Assembly (NCBI GenBank): GCA_963737145.1
Contig: CAVTRO010000007.1
Location: forward strand, 496,001-560,000
Length of the DNA: 64,000 nt
Source of the DNA: AP-15 sp963737145
Lineage (GTDB): Bacteria; Pseudomonadota; Alphaproteobacteria; ATCC43930; CGMCC-115725
Direction of reading: 5' to 3'
Position 1 is the stretch's first letter. The number at the start of each line of letters is the position of its first letter. Positions 36,192-45,123 of this stretch are shown piece by piece. The translations under genes and the position numbers were made by a program. Under the pieces are notes generated by a model, which saw nothing but the letters and a program-made list of their open reading frames with translations, had not been told where the DNA came from and did not search any database.

Positions 36192-37271
36192 TCAGTCCAA
36201 GGTGTCTTGCCAGCCATTGTATCGCGGATGACCGCGCTCGATCGGCAGCATGACGACATTACCGGTCGCGGCCGAATGATAGAGGGCAGTGACCAGCTCC
36301 AGTAACTGGCGGGCGTCCGCCAGGGTTACCGGCAAGGCGCCGCCAGTTGTCAGCGCTGTGTGATACGCCTCCATCAGCCCCACAAAGCGGGGCGGCACGA
36401 AACGGTGACCCGCCAATGCGTCGCCAATGCGAGCGGCGGCTTCGGGTGATGCGGGAATGATCTGCCACGGTTCGTCGCCAGGAGCATAGGGCTTCTGCGA
36501 GCTCTCTAACGTCACATGCTCAAAACACAGGCGCAGCGGGCTGATCTCCTTATGCGAGCCCAGCGTCACGGCGAGCGAGACGAGCGCACCGCTCTGCATC
36601 ACGACGCTGGCGACGGCGCAGTCCTCGACTTCGACCGGATTGACCCGGGTCGCCGTGCGTGCAAACACCGACGCGGTCGGGCCCATCAGATAGGTCAGCA
36701 AATCGTGCGAATGGATCGCGTGGCTCAGCAACACGCCGCCGAGCTCGGTATTCAGTCGCCCGCGCCATGGCGTTTTGTAGTATTCGGAAGTGCGGTTCCA
36801 AGCCGTCTCGACAGTTGCCAGATAGGGGGTTCCGGCTATTCCCAAATCGATGAGGAGCTTGGCCTTTTGCACCCCGTTGCCGAAGCGGTATTGGAAAATC
36901 GGCATGACCCTACCGAAAGCCTGGTCTTCGGCCGCGATCATGCGATCGATGTTCGTCAGCGATCCGGCCACCGGCTTCTCGCAGAGAACCTCCTTACCCG
37001 CTGACAGAGCGGCTAGAGTTTGCACGACGTGCAATGCCGGAGGGGTGCAGATATCGATGATCTCGATGTCATCCATGCGCAGCGCGTCGTCGAGAGACCG
37101 CGTGCGGCGCCCAATAGAGAATTCATCGGCGACTGCCGCGAGGCGACCGTCGTCGATATCGCACAGAGCCAACACCCGAAACTTGTCAGGATGCCGTCTG
37201 TATCCTTCAATATGAGCGCGGCCGATGCCGCAGACGGCGACATTCCATATCTTACCGGCTGCGTTCGGCAC
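36192..37271 (-). CDS. Gfo/Idh/MocA family oxidoreductase
   Basis: NAD(P)-dependent sugar/inositol-type dehydrogenase, 359 residues. N-terminal Rossmann fold: NVAVCGIGRAHIEGY; the EKP motif in VLCEKPVAGSL; and a C-terminal beta-sheet domain with HAIHSHDLL (His catalytic region). GTG at 37271 is chosen: it lies 8 bp after the preceding stop, while an upstream ATG would overlap the small gene. Last gene of a three-gene unit with the ThDP enzyme and the DUF2786-like protein. Substrate unknown. Confidence 0.85.
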   Translation of the reverse strand: MPNAAGKIWNVAVCGIGRAHIEGYRRHPDKFRVLALCDIDDGRLAAVADEFSIGRRTRSLDDALRMDDIEIIDICTPPALHVVQTLAALSAGKEVLCEKPVAGSLTNIDRMIAAEDQAFGRVMPIFQYRFGNGVQKAKLLIDLGIAGTPYLATVETAWNRTSEYYKTPWRGRLNTELGGVLLSHAIHSHDLLTYLMGPTASVFARTATRVNPVEVEDCAVASVVMQSGALVSLAVTLGSHKEISPLRLCFEHVTLESSQKPYAPGDEPWQIIPASPEAAARIGDALAGHRFVPPRFVGLMEAYHTALTTGGALPVTLADARQLLELVTALYHSAATGNVVMLPIERGHPRYNGWQDTLD

Positions 37272-37278
37272 TGGTTGC

Positions 37279-37575
37279 TCAGAGCCAGCTCTTATAGCCG
37301 CGGCGCAATGCCTTGCCGAGCCGGAAGGCATTGTCCGTCCAGTCTCCCTTTGGGACGGTAGGAGAAACGCCCTGGTTCAGCGTCTTAAGCTGCTTGCCGA
37401 GGCGGAAAATGTTGTCCGACCAGTCGCCCTTGGGCTCGCCAGCGGCCTTGAGCCGCCGCTCGAGGTTCGCCTTCAGGGCCTTGGCATTGGTCCGCTCGTG
37501 CTCAGTGGCGCCGGCATTCTGGGCCAATGCCGCCAGTGCTCGAACCTTGCGGCGAATATCTGCGAGCGATGCCAT
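37279..37575 (-). CDS. Small DUF2786-like protein with a duplicated PKGDW motif
   Basis: 98 residues. The N-terminal part (ADIRRKVRALAALAQNAGAT then HERTNAKALKANLERRL) resembles DUF2786-type helical segments. The C-terminal part holds two copies of a 16-residue unit: PKGDWSDNIFRLGKQL (48-63) and PKGDWTDNAFRLGKAL (75-90), 27 residues apart. I do not recognise a function; the repeats look like binding motifs for a partner. It starts at an ATG with GGGAAACGGG upstream and lies 16 bp after the ThDP gene. Confidence 0.6.
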   Translation of the reverse strand: MASLADIRRKVRALAALAQNAGATEHERTNAKALKANLERRLKAAGEPKGDWSDNIFRLGKQLKTLNQGVSPTVPKGDWTDNAFRLGKALRRGYKSWL

Positions 37576-37591
37576 AAACCCGTTTCCCGCA

Positions 37592-39277
37592 TCACGGTAG
37601 CGCGGCGGACCGCGTGTAGCGGCGCCACGCGCTCATCTGCACCGCCGAGGTTAGGCAATGGACCACGACGGGCTTGGTCTTCACTGCAAAAGCGCGGGCG
37701 ATGCCGTCGGCGACTTCTGCCTCGGTGCGGATCGTGATGCCTTCGGCACCAAAGGAACGGCCCCATTGGGCGAAATCGGGGTTGGTGAGCTTTGTGCCCT
37801 CCATAAACGCGCGCTCGGGGTAGCGCACATAGGAGTGCATGCCGATGGTGCCGTACATGCCATTGTCGGAGATGATCATGATCGGGTTGGCGCCGTATTG
37901 GCGGGCGGTGGCGATCTCATTGCCCATCATCAGCGCGCCGCCGTCGCCGAGAAAGGCGACGACCTGCGTGCCGGGCCGGCGCAACGCCGCCGCGACCGCC
38001 ATCGGCATGCCGGAGCCCATCGCGCCAACCACTGAGGAGAGAAAGATCTGCCCCTGGCGGAAGCCGATGTAGCGATGGACAAAACTGCCGAAATTCCCGG
38101 CATCGGTCGTGATAGTGGCGTCGGGCGCCAGGTGTTTGTCGATCTCGCAGACAATCGCAGCGAAATTCACGCCGTCGCCGGTGGGCTCCCAGTCCTTGGC
38201 CAGCAGCTTGCGATGGATGGTGTGCAGCCGATCGACCCAACCGCGGCGCTTGCCCGCATCGGCGGGAGCGCCGCGCCGCAACAGCGCTTTGATGACCTCG
38301 TATGGACTGCAAGGGATGCCGAGATCGGGCCGCCAGACGCGGCCCACCTCATTGGGGTCCGGCCAGATGTGCACAAGCGGCAATTGCGCCTGCGGCGCGG
38401 TTGGGAAACTGTAGGACTGGCTGATCGTGTCGGTCATGCGCTCGCCCAATGCGACCATCATATCGGCGCGCTGCATCTCGCCGATCAGCGCCGGTGGCAC
38501 GCGGATTCCCATATAGCCGCCGTAATTCGGATGTGTCGCGTCGAACAGTTGCGGGCGGCGATGGGTCGGGCTGATCGGCAATACCCATTCCTCGGAGAGC
38601 CGGTTGAGATCGGCGAAGACGGCCTTGTCATGGACAGCGTCGGCCAATAGCGCGCCCCCGACCAGCACCAACGGCCGCTTTGCCTGCGCGAGCATCCCGG
38701 CCAGCCGGTCGAGATCTGCGGCGCGCGGTCCCGCGACGACGCGCGGCCGAGCTGGGTTCAGTTCAACATCGGTCTCCTCGTCGAAAATGTCTTCCGGCAA
38801 TATTACCGCGACCGGCCCGGGGGTGCCGCTCTCGGCGACATGAAAGGCGCGGGCGATCGCCTCCGAGGCCTGCTCCGGCTCGTTGACCTCAATGACCAGC
38901 TTTGTGACGTCGGACAACAGACGCGAATAGTTCTGCTCCTGCAGCGCCAGCCGGCCGAAATCCTTCCGCTCGACCTGCCCGACCAGCATCACCAGCGGCG
39001 TCGCGTCGTGATAGGCCGAATGCAATGAGACCATCGCGTTCGACAGCCCCGGCCCGCGCGAGACCATCGCCACCCCGGCGCGATCGCGCAGCCGCCCGTC
39101 CGCCACCGCCATGTAGCCGGCACCACCCTCGTGCCGGCAAACGATGACGCGGATCGAATTGCGTTCGATAAGCGCGCTGGTCAGCCCGACATAGCTCTCG
39201 CCGGGCACGCAATAGACCTGGTCCACGTCATGCGCTTCGAGGCTTTCGGCCAGCAGTCGAGCAACGGTTCGGGTCAT
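37592..39277 (-). CDS. ThDP-dependent enzyme, acetolactate-synthase-like
   Basis: 561 residues of the POX/AHAS family. Cofactor Glu50 in VCRHEGGAGYMA, the central FAD/Rossmann-type middle domain, and the ThDP-Mg loop GDGGALMMGNEIATARQYGA. The chain SRGPGLSNAMVSLHSAY is typical of catabolic decarboxylases and oxalyl/benzoylformate-like enzymes as well as AHAS; no regulatory small subunit gene is nearby, so a catabolic role is likelier. Followed by two small genes with close spacing. Confidence 0.87.
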   Translation of the reverse strand: MTRTVARLLAESLEAHDVDQVYCVPGESYVGLTSALIERNSIRVIVCRHEGGAGYMAVADGRLRDRAGVAMVSRGPGLSNAMVSLHSAYHDATPLVMLVGQVERKDFGRLALQEQNYSRLLSDVTKLVIEVNEPEQASEAIARAFHVAESGTPGPVAVILPEDIFDEETDVELNPARPRVVAGPRAADLDRLAGMLAQAKRPLVLVGGALLADAVHDKAVFADLNRLSEEWVLPISPTHRRPQLFDATHPNYGGYMGIRVPPALIGEMQRADMMVALGERMTDTISQSYSFPTAPQAQLPLVHIWPDPNEVGRVWRPDLGIPCSPYEVIKALLRRGAPADAGKRRGWVDRLHTIHRKLLAKDWEPTGDGVNFAAIVCEIDKHLAPDATITTDAGNFGSFVHRYIGFRQGQIFLSSVVGAMGSGMPMAVAAALRRPGTQVVAFLGDGGALMMGNEIATARQYGANPIMIISDNGMYGTIGMHSYVRYPERAFMEGTKLTNPDFAQWGRSFGAEGITIRTEAEVADGIARAFAVKTKPVVVHCLTSAVQMSAWRRYTRSAALP

Positions 39278-39309
39278 TAGCGCCTTCTCCAGCGAAAAAG
39301 AGACTGCCG

Positions 39310-39549
39310 CTATGAATGCAGCTTCAGCACGGCCCCCAGCAAGGTGAGGCCCGTCGCCAGCATCACGCCCATCCGTACGGTCAGCCGCAGGGTTATCAGC
39401 TCGACCGCGATGCGAAGATCTTCCTTCGTAACCAACTCGTTCATGCTGAACATCTTCGCCGCGTCGGCGTGCGCCTCCGCCTGGTTTTGCGGAACGCCAT
39501 TATCGCGAAGGTGCTTGGCTTAAGACAAGCTGTCGAATGTGAACGCCAT
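39310..39549 (-). pseudogene. DUF1640-like small membrane coiled-coil protein with in-frame stop
   Basis: From ATG at 39549 the frame gives MAFTFDSLS, then TAA where family members have Tyr (SYAKHLR), then continues without break: AKHLRDNGVPQNQAEAHADA, MNELVTKEDLRIAV and a C-terminal membrane helix RMGVMLATGLTLLGAVLKLHS to a TAG. A single TAC/TAT to TAA change explains it. About 79 codons. Near the start of the GMC gene on the opposite strand. Confidence 0.7.
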
Positions 39550-39661
39550 TTCGCCGCCGTTTGTTGTGCGGGGGCGGAGTTTTGCCACGCCGCCTTGCCA
39601 ATCTGGCGACGTTAGCCGCTCAGCGTTAAGATCGGGTGGTGAGCGGAGGGGAGCAAGAACC

Positions 39662-41284
39662 ATGACCATCCCACAAGACCAGATCGAGGCCGATTTCATC
39701 GTCGTCGGCGCGGGGTCGGCCGGATGCGCGGTCGCGGCGCGGCTCAGCGAGGACCCGGCAACCCGCGTGCTCTTGCTCGAAGCCGGCGGCGAGGATCGCA
39801 ACCGCTGGATCCACATCCCGCTCGGCTTTGGCAAGACCTTCGCCGACCCGTCGGTCAATTGGTGCTACGAGACCGAGCCCGACGCTGGCGCCGGCGATCG
39901 CCGCGTGTTCTGGCCGCGCGGCAAGGTGCTCGGCGGCTCCTCGTCGATCAACGGCATGGTCTATATCCGCGGCCAGGCCGAAGATTTCGACCATTGGCGC
40001 CAGCTCGGCAATACCGGATGGTCATTCGACGATGTGCTGCCCTATTTCAGACGCTCGGAGCACCAGACGCGCGGCGCCGATAGGTTCCACGGTGCCGACG
40101 GGCCGCTCTGCGTGTCGGACGTCGCGCAACACCCGATCAGTGAGGCTTTTATCGCGGCGACGACCGGGCTCGGCTTTCCCCGCAATGAGGATTTCAACGG
40201 CGCGAGCCAAGACGGGGTCGGCTACCACCAGACGACGACACGCAACGGAAAGCGCTGCTCTACCGCCGTCGGATATCTCCGCCCGGCTATGCAACGCGCC
40301 AATCTCAACGTCGTCACCGGGGCCCTGACCGAGAGGATTCTGTTCGAAGGCCGCCGCGCGTTCGGCGTGACATTTCGCCGGCATGGCGGGCTCTGCACCG
40401 CCCGTGCCGCGCGCGAGGTCGTCCTGTGCGGCGGAGCCGTCAACTCGCCGCAATTGCTGATGCTCTCCGGCATTGGGCCGCAAGAGCACCTGGCCCGGTT
40501 TGGCATTCCGGTTGTGCATCACCTTCCCGGTGTCGGACAAAGCTTACAGGACCACTACTCGGCCGCGATAAAGCTCCGGTGCAAATTGCCGGTCACCGTA
40601 AACGACGTAATGCTGAGCAATGCGCGCAAACTGAAGGCCGGTCTCGAATACTACATGTTCCACCGCGGACCGCTGTCGATGATCAGCTCGCCGGCGGCGT
40701 TGTTCGCGCGCACCCGTCCCGAGCTCGCCTCGCCCGACGTCAAAATTTCGATCTCGCCGTTCAGCGCCGACCGGCCGCAGGATGGTTTGCACCGGTTTTC
40801 CGGGTTTACGTCGATTGCTTACCAGCTGCGGCCGGACAGCCGCGGCGAGATCAAGTTGAAGAGCCCCGACCCGTTCGACGCGCCGGCGGTCCACCCTAAT
40901 TATCTCGCGACAGAGACCGACCAGCGCACGATCGTTGCCGGTTTAAAGCTGTGCCGGCAGATTTTGGCGACCCCGCATATGCAAAGCTACATCGAGGCGG
41001 AATTCCAGCCCGGTTCGGCGGTCGAAAGCGATGAGGAGCTCTTGGATTACGCTCGGCGCCGCGGCGGGACGGTCTATCATCCGACCAGCACCTGCAAGAT
41101 GGGCAGCGACCCGATGGCGGTCGTCGACGCCGAGCTTAGGGTGCACGGCATCGAGGGGTTGCGCGTTGCCGATGCCTCGATCATGCCGACTGTGGTCTCC
41201 GGCAACACCAACGCCGCAACGATCATGATTGGCGAGAAGGCGGCCGACATGGCCCGCCGGCCGGCCGCCCGGATGGCCGCGTGA
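39662..41284 (+). CDS. GMC-family FAD oxidoreductase (choline dehydrogenase-like)
   Basis: 540 residues. FAD-binding Rossmann GAGSAGCAVAARLSEDP, GGEDRNRWIHIP, the GMC signature GKVLGGSSSINGMVYIRG, and C-terminal YHPTSTCKMG and VSGNTNAATIMIGEKAAD (the active His and Asn of GMC enzymes). The ATG at 39662 has GGAGGGGAGCAAG upstream. Stop TGA overlaps the region of the next gene. Substrate: an alcohol; choline or a polyol cannot be chosen from sequence. Confidence 0.9.
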   Translation: MTIPQDQIEADFIVVGAGSAGCAVAARLSEDPATRVLLLEAGGEDRNRWIHIPLGFGKTFADPSVNWCYETEPDAGAGDRRVFWPRGKVLGGSSSINGMVYIRGQAEDFDHWRQLGNTGWSFDDVLPYFRRSEHQTRGADRFHGADGPLCVSDVAQHPISEAFIAATTGLGFPRNEDFNGASQDGVGYHQTTTRNGKRCSTAVGYLRPAMQRANLNVVTGALTERILFEGRRAFGVTFRRHGGLCTARAAREVVLCGGAVNSPQLLMLSGIGPQEHLARFGIPVVHHLPGVGQSLQDHYSAAIKLRCKLPVTVNDVMLSNARKLKAGLEYYMFHRGPLSMISSPAALFARTRPELASPDVKISISPFSADRPQDGLHRFSGFTSIAYQLRPDSRGEIKLKSPDPFDAPAVHPNYLATETDQRTIVAGLKLCRQILATPHMQSYIEAEFQPGSAVESDEELLDYARRRGGTVYHPTSTCKMGSDPMAVVDAELRVHGIEGLRVADASIMPTVVSGNTNAATIMIGEKAADMARRPAARMAA

Positions 41285-41367
41285 GTCTCCGCCGGGTGAA
41301 TCGACTTGCGGGCACAATCGTGGAAAGATGCCGAATGCCGCAGCAAAGCCAGCAGGGAGCGCGCCCG

Positions 41368-41760
41368 ATGATCGAGAAGACCACGCAATCCGTCGGCAAT
41401 TTGGGCTATCACGCCCACATCTATTACGACCCGGAAAAGACGCGCGGCGCCGCAGAGCGAGTATGCGCCGCAATCGAGGAGAAATTCCCGGTCGAGATCG
41501 ACGGCTTCCGCGACACGCCGGTCGGGCCACACCCGATCGCGAATGTCCTGGTCATCTTCAAGCCCGACCAGTTCGAGCACGTCGTGCCGTATCTGATGCT
41601 GAACCGTGACGGGCTCGACGTGCTGGTCCACCCGCTGACCAAGGACGCGGTCGAAGACCACAGCAGTTTTGCGATCTGGCTCGGCAACCCAGTCGAGCTG
41701 AAACTTCACACATTGCCCCATGGCCGCGGCGGGCGGCTGCCGAGCGGACTACACGCGTAG
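41368..41760 (+). CDS. DOPA 4,5-dioxygenase family protein
   Basis: 130 residues. Family signature: YHAHIYYDPEKTRGA (His pair at about 15 and 17), GPHPIANVLVIF and DVLVHPLTKDAVEDH. Members are non-heme iron dioxygenases or relatives of plant DOPA dioxygenase, often of unknown substrate. ATG at 41368 follows GGGAG; upstream starts (41281, 41335) add N-terminal sequence without family content. Confidence 0.8.
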   Translation: MIEKTTQSVGNLGYHAHIYYDPEKTRGAAERVCAAIEEKFPVEIDGFRDTPVGPHPIANVLVIFKPDQFEHVVPYLMLNRDGLDVLVHPLTKDAVEDHSSFAIWLGNPVELKLHTLPHGRGGRLPSGLHA

Positions 41761-41787
41761 GCCGGTATCGCACAGGAGGACATAACG

Positions 41788-41985
41788 ATGCAGTCCGACA
41801 TCGATGACGCTGCCTTGGCATTTTTGCTCGCCCGTGCCGGACTTGATCTGACCGAGGTGCAGAAGGCCGAGCTGAAGGGAGTTTACGCCGGCATTGCTGC
41901 AATGGCGGAGCGGGTGCGTAAGCCGCGCGGCCGTATGGCCGAGCCGGCGCATGTTTACGATTTCAGCGAACAGGATCTCGCATGA
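41788..41985 (+). CDS. AtzG-like accessory protein
   Basis: 65-residue protein (DUF4089/AtzG type): MQSDIDDAALAFLLARAGLD, then helical AGIAAMAERVRKPRG and a final FSEQDLA. In the cyanuric-acid pathway AtzG forms a complex with the amidase AtzE and is needed for its stability. Here it is directly upstream of an amidase with ATGA overlap, so the same kind of partner is expected. RBS AGGAGG is present 12 bp ahead. Confidence 0.8.
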   Translation: MQSDIDDAALAFLLARAGLDLTEVQKAELKGVYAGIAAMAERVRKPRGRMAEPAHVYDFSEQDLA

Positions 41986-43379
41986 GCGGCGCGATCCCGA
42001 CGATTGCGGAGGCCGCACGGGCCATCGCGGCAAAGCAGCTCTCGCCCGTCGAGCTCACCCATGCCTGCCTCGATCGCATCCGCAAGCTCGACGGGGAGTT
42101 GAACGCGTTTGTCCATTTGACCGAGGTACGGGCTTTGGCCGACGCGCGCGCCGCCGAGGCTGCGATCATGGCGAATGGTCCGAAGGGGCCATTGCACGGC
42201 ATCCCGATCGGCCTCAAGGACATCGTCGACACAAAGGGCATTCCAACGACGTGCCAATCGAAATTGCTGCAGGACAACATCCCCGACGCTGACGCGACTT
42301 GCGCCGAGAAGCTCGCCGCCGCCGGCACAGTGCTGATCGGCAAAACCACGACCCATGAATTCGCCGATGGCGGCCCGTCTTTCGATTTGCCCGAGCCGCC
42401 GGCGCGCAACCCGTGGAACACCGCGCGCTTCACCGCGGGCAGCAGCAGCGGCACCGGCGCTGGAGTGGCGGCGGGGCTGATCCTCGGCGGGATTGGCACC
42501 GACACCGGCGGGTCGATCCGCGGCCCGGCGGCCTTGTGCGGCATTGCCGGCATCAAGCCGACCTATGGGCTCGTCAGCCGCGCCGGGGTCGCGCCGGCCG
42601 CGTTCAGCCTCGACCACATCGGCCCGATGGCGTGGACGGCAGAGGATTGCGCGCTGATGCTGCAGGCCCTGGCGGGCCACGATCCGCGCGATCCAGCCAG
42701 CGCCTCGCGCCCGATCCCGAACTACACCGGGCAGCTCGGCAGCGGCATCAAAGGCCTCAAGATCGGCGTCATTCACCATTTCCACGAGACCGATCACAAG
42801 GTCAGCGACGGCACGCAGCGCGGCATTACCGCGGCGATCGGCGCTTTCCGCGATCTCGGTGCGGAAATTCGTGAAGCGCAATTGTCGCCGTTGCAGGATT
42901 GGCTGGCCTGCGGCTCGCTGATCTCGATCACCGAGCGTGCGGCGGCTTATGAGGAATGGGCGCGCACGCGCCTCGGCGACTTCAGCGAGCGGCTGCGCAG
43001 CCGGCTGATGCTCGGCGCCTTCGTTACCGGGGTCGATTACGTGCAAGCGGTGCGGCGGCGGCGCGAGCTTCGTGCCGAACTGCAGGCGACGATGCGAGGG
43101 GTCGATGTCGTATTGACCGCAACCCAACCGGCCGAGGCGGCGAAAATTGACGCCGTGCCGAAATGGGACCTGTTCGGCCCGCCGAACTTTACGATGCCGT
43201 TCAACGTCGCCGGTTACCCGGCGATCTCGGTATGCGCCGGGTTCGGTGAAGGCGGCCTGCCGGTGGCAGTCCAACTTGTCGGCAAGCCCTTCCAGGAACC
43301 GACGCTGTTTCGTGTCGCCGACGCGTTCGAGAAGGGCACTCCCTTCCGCGATCGCCGCCCCACACTGGTGGGCGGCTGA
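41982..43379 (+). CDS. Amidase (AtzE/GatA-like), partner of AtzG-like protein
   Basis: 465-residue amidase-signature hydrolase. Ser-cisSer-Lys triad: Lys79 in GIPIGLKDIVDTK, cis-Ser in FTAGSSSGTGAGVAAG (about 154-155), and nucleophile Ser178 in TDTGGSIRGPAALCG. Middle and C-terminal parts are complete and close in character to AtzE-type enzymes. Overlaps the AtzG-like gene by 4 bp. The substrate (carboxybiuret, allophanate or another amide) is not determined; no cyanuric acid genes are seen. Confidence 0.87.
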   Translation: MSGAIPTIAEAARAIAAKQLSPVELTHACLDRIRKLDGELNAFVHLTEVRALADARAAEAAIMANGPKGPLHGIPIGLKDIVDTKGIPTTCQSKLLQDNIPDADATCAEKLAAAGTVLIGKTTTHEFADGGPSFDLPEPPARNPWNTARFTAGSSSGTGAGVAAGLILGGIGTDTGGSIRGPAALCGIAGIKPTYGLVSRAGVAPAAFSLDHIGPMAWTAEDCALMLQALAGHDPRDPASASRPIPNYTGQLGSGIKGLKIGVIHHFHETDHKVSDGTQRGITAAIGAFRDLGAEIREAQLSPLQDWLACGSLISITERAAAYEEWARTRLGDFSERLRSRLMLGAFVTGVDYVQAVRRRRELRAELQATMRGVDVVLTATQPAEAAKIDAVPKWDLFGPPNFTMPFNVAGYPAISVCAGFGEGGLPVAVQLVGKPFQEPTLFRVADAFEKGTPFRDRRPTLVGG

Positions 43380-43383
43380 GCCA

Positions 43384-43441
43384 AGCCCCCCTCCCCATTC
43401 GCTCCCCCGCAAGCGGGGGAGGGTTAGGGTGGGGTGGGTGG
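43384..43441. repeat. REP-like GC-rich palindrome (type B), possible terminator
   Basis: CTCCCCCGCAAGCGGGGGAG is a hairpin with 8 or more bp followed by GGTTAGGGTGGGGTGGGTG. It lies between the convergent amidase and decarboxylase genes, so it may end both transcripts. Same family near 46734-46838 and 49904-49927. Confidence 0.8.
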
Positions 43442-43457
43442 GTGAGGGAGTCGCGCC

Positions 43458-44669
43458 TTACTCGTATCCCGGGGTGGCCAGCATCGGCGGGTCGCCGACC
43501 TCGACCAGGTCGGCGCGGCCGAAGCCATTGAAGCCGGTACGCAGGCAGGCGCCGTAGGCGCCGAGCTGGCCGAGCTCGATCCAGTCACCCTCGCGCATGT
43601 CGGCGGGCAGCCGAAACGGCCCGCGCATCCGGTCGGCGCTGTCGCAGGTCGGTCCGAACAGCGCGAAATCCGCGAGCCCCTCTCCCGGATCGTCGGCGCC
43701 GGCGAGACGAATGCGGCGCGCCGGAAAGCGAAAGCCGAGAGCGCCGGCGTCGCTGAGATTGCCGTAGACTCCATCGTTGACGTAGAGTGTGTCGCCGCGC
43801 CGCAGCTGAACCTGCACGACGACCGACCCGCCTGCCGCGACGAGCGCCCGCCCCGGCTCGGCCCACAGCTTTACGCCGGCCGGCAATGCGGCGACGCCAG
43901 CCGCGATCGCCGCGATGTAGTCGGCGAGCTGCGGCGGCGTCATGTCGGGGTAGCTGACCGGGAACCCGCCGCCGACATCGACGATGTCGACCGGCACGCC
44001 GCAATTCGCGATCGCTTCGCCGACCAATGCCATTGCCCGCGCGTAGGCATCCGGCTCGAGGCACTGCGAGCCGACATGAAAGGCAATGCCGAGACGGGCG
44101 GCGTGCGGCCGGGCCGCGCGCAGCAACTCGGCCGCCTCGTCGAGCGGTGCGCCGAACTTGCCGGACAGGTCATAGACCGCGCCGCCCTTGGGCAGAGCCA
44201 GCCGCACCAACAAGCCCAACACCGGCGGATCGCCGACTAGCCCGACCGGCACCGTCTCCTGCAGAATTTTCGCCAATTCGTCGGCGCTGTCGAACGCGAA
44301 ATCGGTAACGCCATAAACATCGAAGGCGTCGCGGATCGCCGGCCGTGACTTGACCGGGTGCATGAAATGCACCTCGGCCCCGGGCAACAGCTTGCGCACG
44401 AGCGCCACCTCGGCGAGCGAGGCGCAATCGAAATGGCTGATGCCGCCGGCCCACAACGCCCGCAGCACGCGCGGCTCGGGGTTGCACTTGACTGCGTAGA
44501 GAACATCGCCCGGAAAGAGCTCGACAAAAAGCTGCGCGGCGCCGGCGATCACTGCCGGCCGAAGGCACATTAACGGATCGCTCGGCCGCGTCCGGGCGAC
44601 GACTGCATCGATCGAGGAGAAGACAGCACGCCCCTGTGGGCGGGCAGAAAAAAGACGGGCTTGCGCCAT
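43458..44669 (-). CDS. PLP-dependent ornithine/lysine-type decarboxylase (alanine-racemase fold)
   Basis: 403 residues of the eukaryote-like ornithine decarboxylase family. PLP-Lys61 in VLYAVKCNPEP; HVGSQ; GGGFPVSYPD (PLP phosphate loop); WAEPGRALVA; and the active-site Cys in FGPTCDSADRM, with YGACLRTGFNGFG at the end. ATG at 44669 follows GGAGGATGATGCG; an upstream in-frame ATG is possible but without a site. The leader is structured (44670-44776). Product likely putrescine or cadaverine. Confidence 0.88.
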   Translation of the reverse strand: MAQARLFSARPQGRAVFSSIDAVVARTRPSDPLMCLRPAVIAGAAQLFVELFPGDVLYAVKCNPEPRVLRALWAGGISHFDCASLAEVALVRKLLPGAEVHFMHPVKSRPAIRDAFDVYGVTDFAFDSADELAKILQETVPVGLVGDPPVLGLLVRLALPKGGAVYDLSGKFGAPLDEAAELLRAARPHAARLGIAFHVGSQCLEPDAYARAMALVGEAIANCGVPVDIVDVGGGFPVSYPDMTPPQLADYIAAIAAGVAALPAGVKLWAEPGRALVAAGGSVVVQVQLRRGDTLYVNDGVYGNLSDAGALGFRFPARRIRLAGADDPGEGLADFALFGPTCDSADRMRGPFRLPADMREGDWIELGQLGAYGACLRTGFNGFGRADLVEVGDPPMLATPGYE

Positions 44670-44776
44670 CGCATCATCCTCCGAACCAGGAGGCGACATG
44701 CCGCTCCGGGCGCCAAACGCGCCGGAGGCGGAATGACCGATCAGGGTGAAACGCCGCGCCGGGCGAGACCGCCCGG
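44670..44776 (-). promoter_or_regulatory. Structured 5' leader of the decarboxylase gene (candidate translational switch)
   Basis: Read on the minus strand, three hairpins precede the start: CCGGGC..GCCCGG (44759-44776), a longer CCGCCTCCGGC...GCCCGGAGCGG stem (44701-44731), and CCTCC-TGGTTC-GGAGG (44678-44693). In the last one the Shine-Dalgarno itself is paired with a perfect anti-SD. This is the layout of a leader that hides the ribosome site. The position matches the alphaproteobacterial speF RNA motif found ahead of ornithine decarboxylase genes, but I cannot confirm a match by eye. Confidence 0.5.
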
Positions 44777-45123
44777 AGGACGTCAGACGATGGTGCGAGG
44801 ACTTCGCATCGCGTGCCGGAACATATCCGTTTCCCTTAAGGACACCGGCCCACGGGTGACCGGCTCGACCGAAAAGGACGCGTTACGTCGTAGCAGCACC
44901 CCTTGGCGAAAAGGGGTTCTAGGCACGTGCGATTGCGTCGGCGTTGAAAATAGGAAAAATGCCAGCCGGTTCAAGGCTTTTCTGAAATCTTTAGCATGCT
45001 GGACATCAATGCGCGTCGGGCTCGAATGGACCGGCCTGCCCCGCATGGTCCGGGTTTTGCACTGTCAACTCCGGAATGGATGGCGTAAGTTCGCGGAGAC
45101 AAAGTAATGCCGGACAGGGAAGG

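Noticed and set aside
35194..36231. Plus-strand open frame of about 345 codons opposite the CmcJ-like gene
   Set aside because: Antisense to recognisable protein sequence; no family features or ribosome site.
44661..45107. 148-codon plus-strand frame between the decarboxylase and dppA
   Set aside because: Overlaps the hairpins of the decarboxylase leader; composition is random and there is no ribosome site.
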